From assembly GCA_035762085.1 (NCBI GenBank), contig DASTPT010000032.1, forward strand, positions 14,448 to 78,447: 64,000 nt of DNA, given 5' to 3'. Of the stretch, positions 39,557 to 46,795 are shown one piece after another (position 1 is the stretch's first letter; every line of letters begins with the position of its first letter). The DNA comes from HRBIN12 sp035762085. GTDB lineage: Bacteria; Actinomycetota; UBA4738; HRBIN12. The notes under the pieces were generated by a model that worked only from the letters and a program-made list of their open reading frames with translations, was not told where the DNA came from and searched no databases. The position numbers and the translations under genes are program-made.

Positions 39557-40303
39557 CTAGGCGGGTCCGTACCAGGGCGGCGCCTTGCCCCCCGTCAGGA
39601 CGTCCTTGCGTTTGCGCTCGGCGCGGTCCAGCAGCGGGAGGTGGACCGCGAGGCCGATCGCCGACGCGACCATGAACAGCCACGAGTACACCGGCACGCT
39701 GCCGCTGTCGTGCCGCAGGTAGACGGTGAGCACCGGCCCGCCGTCGTTGTAGAAGGCCTCCGCTCCGGCGAGCGACGCATCCCCGTCGGTCGCGAACCGG
39801 ATCTCCTGCACCGTGAAATCCGAGGTCTGCACGCCGCCCGGGTCGAACTCGGTCATCCCCTGCTCCTCGTTCATCTGGTGCGCGAGGTAGGACTGGACCG
39901 CACCCTGCACGGACTGGACCGAGCTGGTGTCGGCCTCGTTCGTCCCCGGCTCCCGCCACTGGGGACGGTCCGGATAGCTCGAGAACACGTCGTTCGGCGC
40001 CTCCGGCTGGGTGCCGGCCGCCTCGACCACCCAGGCGGGCTCGACGCCACGCGGGCCGAGGTTCGTCGGCGTCTCGGTCCCCTGGGACCAGAACCCGAAC
40101 GCCCACAGCGCCGAGAGCAGGAGCATCCATCCGAAGAACGCGGTGGCGACGACCAGGTACCCCATCCGACGCCCGAAGACGGCCGAGACGAGGAGCAGGA
40201 CCGTCCCGATGAACAGGACGAACCCCACGATCACGGACAGCCCGCCCTTGAGCAGCGTGTCGCACGCGATGTCGAAGCCCAGACAGGTCTCGGCGGCGTT
40301 CAC
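39557..40303 (-). CDS. Membrane protein of the b6f-like operon, function unknown
   Basis: 248 residues. Two adjacent N-terminal TM helices (LSVIVGFVLFIGTVLLLVSAVF and LVVATAFFGWMLLLSALWAFGF) and one C-terminal TM (WLFMVASAIGLAVHLPLL) flank an extracytoplasmic region of about 120 residues with no cysteine or haem motif. The C-terminal tail is basic. The GTG start overlaps the cytochrome c stop by 4 bp, so it is co-translated with the complex. It is probably a structural or assembly subunit; I know no homologue. Confidence 0.65.
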   Translation of the reverse strand: MNAAETCLGFDIACDTLLKGGLSVIVGFVLFIGTVLLLVSAVFGRRMGYLVVATAFFGWMLLLSALWAFGFWSQGTETPTNLGPRGVEPAWVVEAAGTQPEAPNDVFSSYPDRPQWREPGTNEADTSSVQSVQGAVQSYLAHQMNEEQGMTEFDPGGVQTSDFTVQEIRFATDGDASLAGAEAFYNDGGPVLTVYLRHDSGSVPVYSWLFMVASAIGLAVHLPLLDRAERKRKDVLTGGKAPPWYGPA

Positions 40304-41052
40304 AGCTCGACGTTCGTGGTCGGGGAGGGTTTGTTCGCAAGGTTCCCGTCGAGGAACTCGTCGACGGCGGCCTGCTGCGCCTCCGGGTTGATGCACAGGT
40401 TCTTGTCGAACGGGACCTGAGCCTCGTCCTGGATCGACACGATGTAGTTCACGATGTCGTTGATCCGCTGATCCGTGAGGGCGCCGGCGTACTCGATGCT
40501 CCACGACGGCATCTGGCCGCGCCCCTGCTCGATCGTGGTGTAGATGTCCTGCAGCCCGTAGATCAGCGGGTGCCCGGTGAAGGGGCCGCCGCACACGGTC
40601 GTGAGGTCCGGCGTGTTGATGACCGGCTGCGGTCCCTCGCCCGTGGCCGCGCCGAGGATCTGGCCGCCCTTCAGCTCGCTCCCGTGGCACCGGACGCACC
40701 CCACGCCGCCCTGGTTCTCCTCGGTGAAGTTCTCCACCGCCGCCTCGCCGCGCCCGACCGAGTCCTCGAGCAGGCGCTCCTCCTGCGACAGGTTCGTGCC
40801 CGGCTCGAAGATCCAGGTGGCCGGGATCCACACCACGAAGAAGACCACGAGCAGGACGCCCCACCCCTGGAGCCTCTGCAGGAGCGGGGTCTCGAGGTCG
40901 GGGTCCGACGGGCCGGGGCGCATCGCGTTCGGGATGTCGGGCGCCTCGGCCCGGCGCCGGCCGCGCGCTGCCACCACGGCGCCACCCACGATGATGAGCG
41001 CCACGCCGACGCCGGCGATGATGATCCCCTGGGTGGAGCTGAGCGCCAGCAT
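40300..41052 (-). CDS. Membrane-anchored monohaem cytochrome c (b6f-like complex)
   Basis: 250 residues. Two TM helices (IIIAGVGVALIIVGGAVVAA and WGVLLVVFFVVWIPATWIF) precede a single cytochrome c domain: CVRCH at 119-123 and the axial Met in GQMPSW at about 181. The C-terminus extends about 50 residues beyond the domain with one more Cys. Actinobacterial QcrC is dihaem, so this is a different design. The ATG shares one base with the Rieske stop codon (TGATG). It would take electrons from the Rieske protein. Confidence 0.85.
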   Translation of the reverse strand: MLALSSTQGIIIAGVGVALIIVGGAVVAARGRRRAEAPDIPNAMRPGPSDPDLETPLLQRLQGWGVLLVVFFVVWIPATWIFEPGTNLSQEERLLEDSVGRGEAAVENFTEENQGGVGCVRCHGSELKGGQILGAATGEGPQPVINTPDLTTVCGGPFTGHPLIYGLQDIYTTIEQGRGQMPSWSIEYAGALTDQRINDIVNYIVSIQDEAQVPFDKNLCINPEAQQAAVDEFLDGNLANKPSPTTNVEL

Positions 41053-41777
41053 CAACCCGGCGCCACGCAGAACGGTCCGGACCGGGGCCGGCGCAGCGTG
41101 TCGGTGCCGCGCGGGGGCCCCAGGATGATCGCGGACGTGTCGACCATCACGTCGCCGGCGTCGGTGATCTCGACCGCGAACCGGTCCAGCCCCCGCGGCG
41201 CGGGCCCGAGGGTGTACTCGCCGGCGGTGTTGTACTTCGAGCCGTGGCAGGGGCACTCGAACCACTGCGACGCCTTGCAGAACGGCACCCGGCAGCCCAG
41301 GTGCACGCACCGCTGGTACAGCGGCATGATCCCCTGCGCTGCGACCCCTTCGGTCTCGTAGTCGATCGACTCGGTCGCCTTGCCCTCGTACGCGACGATG
41401 TAGAAGCGGCCGGCGCCGTAGTAGTAGGGCTCGTCGTCGGCCGAGATGGCGGCCTTGATGTCCCCGACCTTGCCGGCGTTGATCACCGAGCCGAAGCCGC
41501 CCCTCAGGTTCGGCCACAGGAAGGCGATCGTCATGCCGCCGAACTGCGCGGCGAACACGCCGAGCGACGCGAGGAGCGACCGACGGAAGAAATCGCGGCG
41601 GGAAACGGGCTTCGACGTCTTCGTGACCTCGGAGACCGGCAGGCCGGCCTCGGCGGCGCGCTCGGCCCGGCGGGCGCGGACGAACGAGAGGCCGAACACG
41701 ATCGCGAACAGGTCGATCACCACGACGGCGACGATGGCCGCGACGACCCCGCTGGAGACGGCCAGGACGGGCGTCAT
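41052..41777 (-). CDS. Rieske [2Fe-2S] protein of the b6f-like complex
   Basis: 241 residues. The cluster box is CVHLGC (157-162) and CPCHGS (175-180), with one Cys and one His ligand from each. An N-terminal TM helix (about 8-31) is followed by a Tat-like motif SRRDFFRRS (59-67) and a second TM helix, as in actinobacterial and Firmicutes Rieske subunits that need Tat export. ATG 41777 overlaps the subunit IV-like gene by 4 bp; an ATG 11 codons upstream is less likely. It carries electrons from quinol to cytochrome c. Confidence 0.93.
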   Translation of the reverse strand: MTPVLAVSSGVVAAIVAVVVIDLFAIVFGLSFVRARRAERAAEAGLPVSEVTKTSKPVSRRDFFRRSLLASLGVFAAQFGGMTIAFLWPNLRGGFGSVINAGKVGDIKAAISADDEPYYYGAGRFYIVAYEGKATESIDYETEGVAAQGIMPLYQRCVHLGCRVPFCKASQWFECPCHGSKYNTAGEYTLGPAPRGLDRFAVEITDAGDVMVDTSAIILGPPRGTDTLRRPRSGPFCVAPG

Positions 41778-42673
41778 AGCTCGAAGAACACCCCCTGCGC
41801 CCACGGCCACACCCAGTTGTAGCCGGTGCCGCGGAAGAACGATCCGATGATCGTCAGCGTCGCGCCGAACATGAACAGCATGGTGAACAGCGTGATCGCG
41901 AGCTTGCGATCGCCCGGCCTCGTGCTGGGGTTGCGGTCGATGTAGGGGACCGCCGCCAGGCCGACGAGGATGAACGTGGGGATCGTGATCCCGGCCACGA
42001 GCGGGTGGAAGTACCGGAGCAGCTCCTGCAGCCCGAGGAAGTACCAGGGCGCCTTCGAGGGGTTCGGCGTGAGGTTCGGGTCGGCCAGCTCGCGCAGCGG
42101 CGCGTTCACGAACGTCGAGAAGATCACCATGCCGGCCGAGAGCACGAGGAGGGCGATGAACTCCTCGATCAGGAGGTGCGGCCAGACGTTGATGCGGTCG
42201 CCCTGCTCGCGCTCGACGCGCTGGATGCCCTCCGGCGGGACGAGCGCGAGGAGGCGGTGCTTCTCGGGCGCGCCGCGCTTCGGCTCGGGGACGTTGCCCG
42301 TGGGCGCGGGCGCCTCGCGCGTCGGAGCGGCCACCGTGGCCGTCGCGGCGGCGGCGGCGGGAGCGGGTGCCGCGGCAGGCGGAGCGGGCGCCGCGGCAGG
42401 CGAAGCGGGCGCTGGCGCGGCTGCCACCGGTGCGGCTGCCGGAGCCACGGCCGGTGCGGCCGCCGGCGCCTCGGCCGCAGGTTCGGCGGGGGCGGCTGCG
42501 GGTGTCGCGGCGGCGGGCGCGGGACCGCCCTCGCCCGACTTCATGCGGTGGGCACGGACGGCGGCGGAGCGAGCACGGCCCTCGGCGACCCGTCGGTCGG
42601 TGCCCTTGGCCAGCTCGGCCTCGAGCGTCCGGTCGAACGTCTCCTGGTCGAGCGGTGTGTCCTCGCGCGCCAT
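41774..42673 (-). CDS. Cytochrome b C-terminal (subunit IV-like) protein with Ala/Pro linker
   Basis: 299 residues: a charged helical N-terminus (1-48), an Ala/Pro low-complexity linker (about 50-125), then three TM helices corresponding to cytochrome b helices E-G. The quinol-oxidation loop reads NPSKAPWYFLGLQELL (about 204-219): the Trp-Tyr and following helix are conserved, but the usual PEWY glutamate is replaced (APWY). The split from the haem-binding half is the b6f/Firmicutes layout rather than bc1. Overlaps the Rieske start by 4 bp. Confidence 0.88.
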   Translation of the reverse strand: MAREDTPLDQETFDRTLEAELAKGTDRRVAEGRARSAAVRAHRMKSGEGGPAPAAATPAAAPAEPAAEAPAAAPAVAPAAAPVAAAPAPASPAAAPAPPAAAPAPAAAAATATVAAPTREAPAPTGNVPEPKRGAPEKHRLLALVPPEGIQRVEREQGDRINVWPHLLIEEFIALLVLSAGMVIFSTFVNAPLRELADPNLTPNPSKAPWYFLGLQELLRYFHPLVAGITIPTFILVGLAAVPYIDRNPSTRPGDRKLAITLFTMLFMFGATLTIIGSFFRGTGYNWVWPWAQGVFFEL

Positions 42674-42692
42674 CGCTCTCCTTCGCCTTGAC

Positions 42693-43463
42693 CTACAGGG
42701 GTCCCGAGATGCCGCCGTCCTTGCGGATCCGCCAGAAGTGCACGGCGAGGAACAGCACCAGCACGAACGGCAGCGCGAGGACGTGCAGCACGTACCAGCG
42801 GAGCAACGTCTCCGGCCCGACGACCACCCCGCCCAACAGCAGGAAGTTCGCCTGTTTCGCGATGAAGGGCGAGTACCCGGCGAGCGAGGTACCCACGGTC
42901 ACCGCCCAGATCGCCAGCTGGTCCCACGGCAGCAGGTAGCCGGTGAACGACAGGCCGAGGGTGAGGAACAACAGCACCACGCCGACGACCCAGTTGAACT
43001 CGCGCGGCGGCTTGTACGCGCCGGTGTAGAAGACGCGCGCCATGTGCAGCGTCACCGAGAGCACCATGAGGTGCGCCCCCCACCGGTGCAGGTTGCGGAC
43101 GAGGTCGCCGAAGAACACCGACGTGCGGATGCTCTGCATGTCCGTGTACGCCTGCGCAGAGCCGAGCTCGGCCATGGGTCGGTAGAAGAACATGAGGAAG
43201 ATGCCGGTGACGGTGAGCAGGATGAACAGGAAGAACGAGAGGCCGCCCAAGCAGAACGTGTAGGTCAGCTTCAGCCCGTGGCGCTTCATCTTCACCGGGT
43301 GCAGGTGGTACAGCACGTTGTTCATCGTCGCGAGCGCCCGGTCCCGCGACGTGTCCTTGTAGCCCCGGCGGAAGATCGAGCCCGGCCGGAAGATCGACTT
43401 CCAGACCTCGGTGTCGCGGACGCGCTCGAAGACGGCTCCCGGCGACGGCGGCTTCAGCTTCAC
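42693..43463 (-). CDS. Cytochrome b6-like protein (N-terminal half of split cytochrome b)
   Basis: 256 residues with four TM helices. Haem b ligands are His126/His140 and His227/His242; the second pair has 14 residues between, the spacing of b6-type and not bc1-type proteins. Cys71 in YTFCLGG corresponds to the cysteine that attaches the extra c-type haem (ci/cn) in cytochrome b6 (YCLGG) and in Bacillus QcrB. GTG 43463 gives MKLKPPSPG and follows GAGGGGAAGA. It pairs with the next gene to form a complete quinol oxidase core. Confidence 0.9.
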   Translation of the reverse strand: MKLKPPSPGAVFERVRDTEVWKSIFRPGSIFRRGYKDTSRDRALATMNNVLYHLHPVKMKRHGLKLTYTFCLGGLSFFLFILLTVTGIFLMFFYRPMAELGSAQAYTDMQSIRTSVFFGDLVRNLHRWGAHLMVLSVTLHMARVFYTGAYKPPREFNWVVGVVLLFLTLGLSFTGYLLPWDQLAIWAVTVGTSLAGYSPFIAKQANFLLLGGVVVGPETLLRWYVLHVLALPFVLVLFLAVHFWRIRKDGGISGPL

Positions 43464-43491
43464 CCGGCTCTTCCCCTCGTTCCCCTCGGTC

Positions 43492-43887
43492 CTACTCCTC
43501 GGCCTTCTGCGAGGCCGGCACGGCAGCCATCGTCCGCCGGCCGCCGGCGTCCTCCGGCAGCCGCGCATAGTACAGCGTGTCGGTGGGGCAGCGGTCGACG
43601 CAGACCGAGCATCGCGTGCACGCGTTGTCGTCGACGACGAACACGGCGAACGCGTTGCCGACCTCGGCGTCGATCGCGTCGTTCTCCGCGTCGTCCACGA
43701 TGCCGGTCGACATCATGTAGATGCAGTTCCAGGGGCACACGTCCTCGCAGGCGCGGCACAGGATGCAGTTGTCCGGATCGAGCATCAGGTGCTTCGGCGA
43801 CCGCACACCCTGCGAGAGCCAGGCCGCGTCCACGGCCTCGACCACGTAGTCGGTGTGGATGTCGACCTCGGTCTTCGTGAAGGGCAT
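43492..43887 (-). CDS. 2[4Fe-4S] ferredoxin-like subunit of the b6f-like operon
   Basis: 131 residues. Two cluster motifs, C41-X2-C-X2-C-X3-C51 (NCILCRACEDVC) and C90-X2-C-X2-C-X3-C100 (ACTRCSVCVDRC), are separated by about 40 residues with a conserved acidic insert. No signal peptide is seen, so it is probably on the cytoplasmic side. Canonical bc1 and b6f operons lack such a gene. It might be an electron entry or exit point on the complex. ATG 43887 shares a base with the upstream stop (TGATG). Confidence 0.87.
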   Translation of the reverse strand: MPFTKTEVDIHTDYVVEAVDAAWLSQGVRSPKHLMLDPDNCILCRACEDVCPWNCIYMMSTGIVDDAENDAIDAEVGNAFAVFVVDDNACTRCSVCVDRCPTDTLYYARLPEDAGGRRTMAAVPASQKAEE

Positions 43888-44258
43888 CAGCGATATCCAC
43901 CCGTCGGCCGGTCGGCCGATCCGCCGCGGAGCTTCTTGCGCCAGTTCTGCAGGACGACCGCGAGGACCATCACCGTGACGATCGGCCCGGTGGTGAGCCC
44001 CATCGCGATCGCGTCCCGCAGCTCGAGCAGGCCGTCCTGGCTGATCGGCGCCCGAAGGAAGGCCTCGACGTCGGTCGGTCCGCCCCAGCCGAGCTTCTGT
44101 TCGGCGAAGTACATCCAGAACGACGGGATCACGACCGCGGTGATGAGCAGGAAGAACACGAACCCGATCGAGAACACGACCGCGGTCGTCCAGGACCACT
44201 CGAAGTCCCGCACGAACGACTCGGCGCGCTGCTTGGCCTGCTGGAGCCGTTCCCTCAT
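43887..44258 (-). CDS. Membrane protein, first gene of the b6f-like operon
   Basis: 123 residues with two TM helices (WTTAVVFSIGFVFFLLITAVVIPSFW and IAMGLTTGPIVTVMVLAVVLQNW) joined by a polar loop with a Trp-rich turn (EQKLGWGGP). Both termini are basic and probably cytoplasmic. No haem or cluster motif. Family not recognised. It heads the operon, with ATG 44258 about 40 bp downstream of a predicted start from a TATAAT promoter. A subunit or assembly role is inferred from tight coupling to the ferredoxin gene. Confidence 0.65.
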   Translation of the reverse strand: MRERLQQAKQRAESFVRDFEWSWTTAVVFSIGFVFFLLITAVVIPSFWMYFAEQKLGWGGPTDVEAFLRAPISQDGLLELRDAIAMGLTTGPIVTVMVLAVVLQNWRKKLRGGSADRPTGGYR

Positions 44259-44305
44259 GCGGACCTCATCCTCACGCTCGAACCGTTCCTCGCTCGCGGC
44301 GCGTG

Positions 44306-44311
44306 ATTATA
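44306..44311 (-). promoter_or_regulatory. Consensus -10 (TATAAT) of the b6f-like operon
   Basis: A perfect TATAAT on the minus strand, rare at this GC content, about 48 bp before ATG 44258. No recognisable -35 lies 17 bp upstream. The Rex-like palindrome is about 45 bp further upstream. Confidence 0.6.
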
Positions 44312-44354
44312 GCCGCGCGCCCAACCGATCCCGCCCGGGCTCCCGTTCGCGCCC

Positions 44355-44376
44355 GCTTGTGAAGGCCTTCACGAGC
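44355..44376. promoter_or_regulatory. Rex-like operator between the b6f-like operon and ccdA
   Basis: GCTTGTGAAGG followed by CCTTCACGAGC: an inverted repeat with one mismatched pair in 11, centred between 44365 and 44366. TTGTGAA...TTCAC(A)A is the Rex core. It sits in the 202 bp divergent spacer, upstream of both promoters, so it could control either or both directions. Confidence 0.65.
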
Positions 44377-44446
44377 CTAGCGGGACACTATGCCAAGGAT
44401 GCCCGCGGACCCGCAACCAGGCCGGCTCTGCGCCGCATCCGGCCCC

Positions 44447-44452
44447 TACACT
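44447..44452 (+). promoter_or_regulatory. -10 element (TACACT) of ccdA
   Basis: TACACT ends 8 bp before ATG 44461. The Rex-like palindrome ends 70 bp upstream of it. Confidence 0.5.
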
Positions 44453-44460
44453 TGGGTTCC

Positions 44461-45222
44461 ATGGCTCCCGTGCTCGCAGAGCTCGTCGATGAGGGCCTGG
44501 CGTCCTGGTGGGCGCCGGCGCTCGCGTTCGCGGCGGGGGTGGTGTCGTTCGCGTCGCCATGCGTCTTCCCGCTGGTGCCCGGGTACCTGTCCTTCGTCGC
44601 GGGGGGCGACGCGGCCGCGATCGAGAGCGGCGACACGAGACGGCCGGTCGTGCCGATCCTGCTGTTCATCGGCGGGTTCGCGGCGGTGTTCACCGCGATC
44701 GGCGCGTTCACGGCGACGATGACCGAGATCCTGCGGTCGGCGGTCGGCATCCGGATCTCGGGGCTCATCATCGTGGCCTTCGGGGTGCTGATGCTGCTCG
44801 AGGCGTTCCAGTGGGGCGCGCCGAGCCTGTTCATGGAGCGCCGGCCGTTGCTCGGGAAGGTCAAGCCGGGTCCGGCGTGGGCGTTCCCGCTCGGCGTGGC
44901 GTTCGGGGCGGGGTGGACGCCCTGCATCGGCCCCGTCCTGGCGGGGGTCCTCGCGATCGCCGCGGCCGAGGGCGGCTCCGCGCGTGGGGCGTTCCTCCTG
45001 TTCACGTACTCGATCGGGCTGGGCCTCCCATTCCTGTTGGTCGGCGTCGGCATCCGCCGCCTGATGCGCGCGCTGACGTTCGTGAAGCGCAACTACCACT
45101 GGTTCGCCGGGATCTCCGGCGCGATCATGGTCGCGATCGGCATCCTCGTGTTCACGAACACCTGGACGACGTTGATCGGGCCGATCCTGCGGGCCATCTC
45201 CGATTTCAACCCCCCGATCTGA
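44461..45222 (+). CDS. ccdA: Cytochrome c biogenesis protein CcdA (DsbD-type thiol transporter)
   Basis: 253 residues, about six TM helices. The two conserved cysteine-proline sites are in VSFASPCVFPLVPGYLSFVAG and GAGWTPCIGPVLAGVL. CcdA passes reducing power across the membrane so that apocytochrome c thiols stay reduced for haem attachment. Its thioredoxin partner may be the TlpA-like protein at 53.9 kb. It precedes resB and ccsB, giving a System II maturation set matching the c-type cytochromes of this window. Confidence 0.93.
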   Translation: MAPVLAELVDEGLASWWAPALAFAAGVVSFASPCVFPLVPGYLSFVAGGDAAAIESGDTRRPVVPILLFIGGFAAVFTAIGAFTATMTEILRSAVGIRISGLIIVAFGVLMLLEAFQWGAPSLFMERRPLLGKVKPGPAWAFPLGVAFGAGWTPCIGPVLAGVLAIAAAEGGSARGAFLLFTYSIGLGLPFLLVGVGIRRLMRALTFVKRNYHWFAGISGAIMVAIGILVFTNTWTTLIGPILRAISDFNPPI

Positions 45223-45237
45223 CCGGGCGATCGGGGG
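45211..45237 (+). terminator. Hairpin around the ccdA stop codon
   Basis: CCCCCGATC (45211-45219) and its exact reverse complement GATCGGGGG (45229-45237), with the ccdA TGA in the nine-base loop. It probably ends the ccdA transcript, since resB has its own -10 just after. No T-tract. Confidence 0.5.
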
Positions 45238-45265
45238 CCCTTCCCGCTAGGATCGTCGTCTCCGG

Positions 45266-46795
45266 ATGTCCCCGACCGCTCCCGTGCCCACGCTCCGCCG
45301 GTCCGTCGCCCTGGTGTGGCGCTCGCTCCGGTCGATGCGCACGGCGCTCGTCCTGCTCTTGCTCCTGGCGCTCGCGGCCGTCGCCGGCTCGCTCGTGCCA
45401 CAGGTGGGCGTGGCCGACGCGCGGATCGCGGCGACGTTCCGCGACCACCCGCTCCGCGCCCGGATCTTCGACCAGCTCGGCCTGTTCGACGTGTACGGGT
45501 CCTGGTGGTTCACGATGATCTACACGCTGCTGCTCGTCTCGCTCATCGCGTGCCTGGTGCCGCGCACCCGCGCGTTCGTCCGCAACCTGCGGGCGCGGCC
45601 GGTCCCGGCGCGCGAGCTGGACGCGATGCGCCACTACGCGGAGCTCGCGGTGGGCGATCCGCCCGAGCAGGCGCTCGGCCGCGCCCGCTCGCTGCTCCGG
45701 CGCCGGCTGTTCCGCGTGAGCGGCCCGAACGGGGCGCCGACGGTCTCCGCCGACAAGGGGCTCGGGCGTGAGGGCGGGAGCCTGCTCTTCCACGCCGCCT
45801 TCCTCGTGCTGCTCGTCGGGGTGGTCTTGGGGCGGGGGACCGGCTTCAGCGGCCAGGCCGTGATCGTCGAGGGCCAGACGTGGACCGAGGCCCACGCCAA
45901 CTACGACGGCACCGTCCGCGAGGGCCGATTCTTCGGCGAGGATCACTCCGGCGTACAGGTGCGCGTCGAGGACTTCCGAGCGACCTACCGTCCGACCGGG
46001 CAACCGCGGGACTTCGTCACCCGGGCGACCCTCCTCGATGCGGAGGGCGGGGAGCTCGAGCGCGTCGACATCCGTGTGAACCATCCGGCCGAGGCCGAGG
46101 GCGTGAAGTTCTACCAGTTCGGGTACGGGTGGGCTCCGGTGATCCGTGTCGAGGAGGACGGCGAGGCGATCTTCGACGGCCCGGTGGTTTGTCAGCAGGA
46201 GACGCCGCCGGAGGACGTGAGCCAGCTCCAGGTCCCCTGGACGTGCGTCGTGAAGCTCCCGTCCCTGGACCCACAGGTCGGGATCCGGTTCGAGCTGTGG
46301 CCCGACCGGCGGGGGCTGCTCGCGCTGCTCGAGACCGGCGAGGCGATGCCGATGCTCGTCGAGTACGCCCCGGTCATGACATGGGAGGCGTTCGAGGGCG
46401 ACCTGCGCGCCGAGCTGGTGCAGAGCGTCGGGGTGCTCGACACCTCGGCGATGCGGCCGCTCGACACGGGGGTGCTCGGCGCGGGCGAGACGGTGGACCT
46501 GCGACCCGGTCTCACGGTCGGGTTCACCGACCTGCGCCAGTACACGGTGCTCAGCGTGAGCCGGGACCGGGGCCTGTGGATCGTGCTCGCGGCCGCTATC
46601 CTCATCCTCCTCGGGCTGCTGCCGGCCCTGTACACGTCCCGGCGGAAGCTCTGGGTGACCGCCGAGGCGGCCGGGGCGGGCACGCTCCTCAAGGTGGGGG
46701 GATTCGCGCTGCAGCGGCGGAGCCAGTTCGAGGAGGAGTTCTCGCGACTCGTGCGCGATCTGCGGCGGGTCCCGGAGGAAAGGGTGGGCTCGTGA
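45266..46795 (+). CDS. resB: Cytochrome c biogenesis protein ResB (Ccs1)
   Basis: 509 residues. Three N-terminal TM helices (first SMRTALVLLLLLALAAVAGSLVPQ; then WWFTMIYTLLLVSLIACLV; and GSLLFHAAFLVLLVGVVLG with a haem-channel His), a large extracytoplasmic domain (about 200-430) and a last TM helix (WIVLAAAILILLGLLPALY). With CcsB it forms the System II haem-attachment complex. TAGGAT lies 12 bp before ATG 45266. The stop overlaps the ccsB GTG by 4 bp. Confidence 0.93.
   Translation: MSPTAPVPTLRRSVALVWRSLRSMRTALVLLLLLALAAVAGSLVPQVGVADARIAATFRDHPLRARIFDQLGLFDVYGSWWFTMIYTLLLVSLIACLVPRTRAFVRNLRARPVPARELDAMRHYAELAVGDPPEQALGRARSLLRRRLFRVSGPNGAPTVSADKGLGREGGSLLFHAAFLVLLVGVVLGRGTGFSGQAVIVEGQTWTEAHANYDGTVREGRFFGEDHSGVQVRVEDFRATYRPTGQPRDFVTRATLLDAEGGELERVDIRVNHPAEAEGVKFYQFGYGWAPVIRVEEDGEAIFDGPVVCQQETPPEDVSQLQVPWTCVVKLPSLDPQVGIRFELWPDRRGLLALLETGEAMPMLVEYAPVMTWEAFEGDLRAELVQSVGVLDTSAMRPLDTGVLGAGETVDLRPGLTVGFTDLRQYTVLSVSRDRGLWIVLAAAILILLGLLPALYTSRRKLWVTAEAAGAGTLLKVGGFALQRRSQFEEEFSRLVRDLRRVPEERVGS

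Noticed and set aside
42320..42530. Possible tandem-repeat array or CRISPR-like element in the Ala/Pro-coding stretch
   Set aside because: The repetition is codon-level (GCC/GCG/CCG) without fixed repeat and spacer lengths, and it is in frame inside the subunit IV-like gene.
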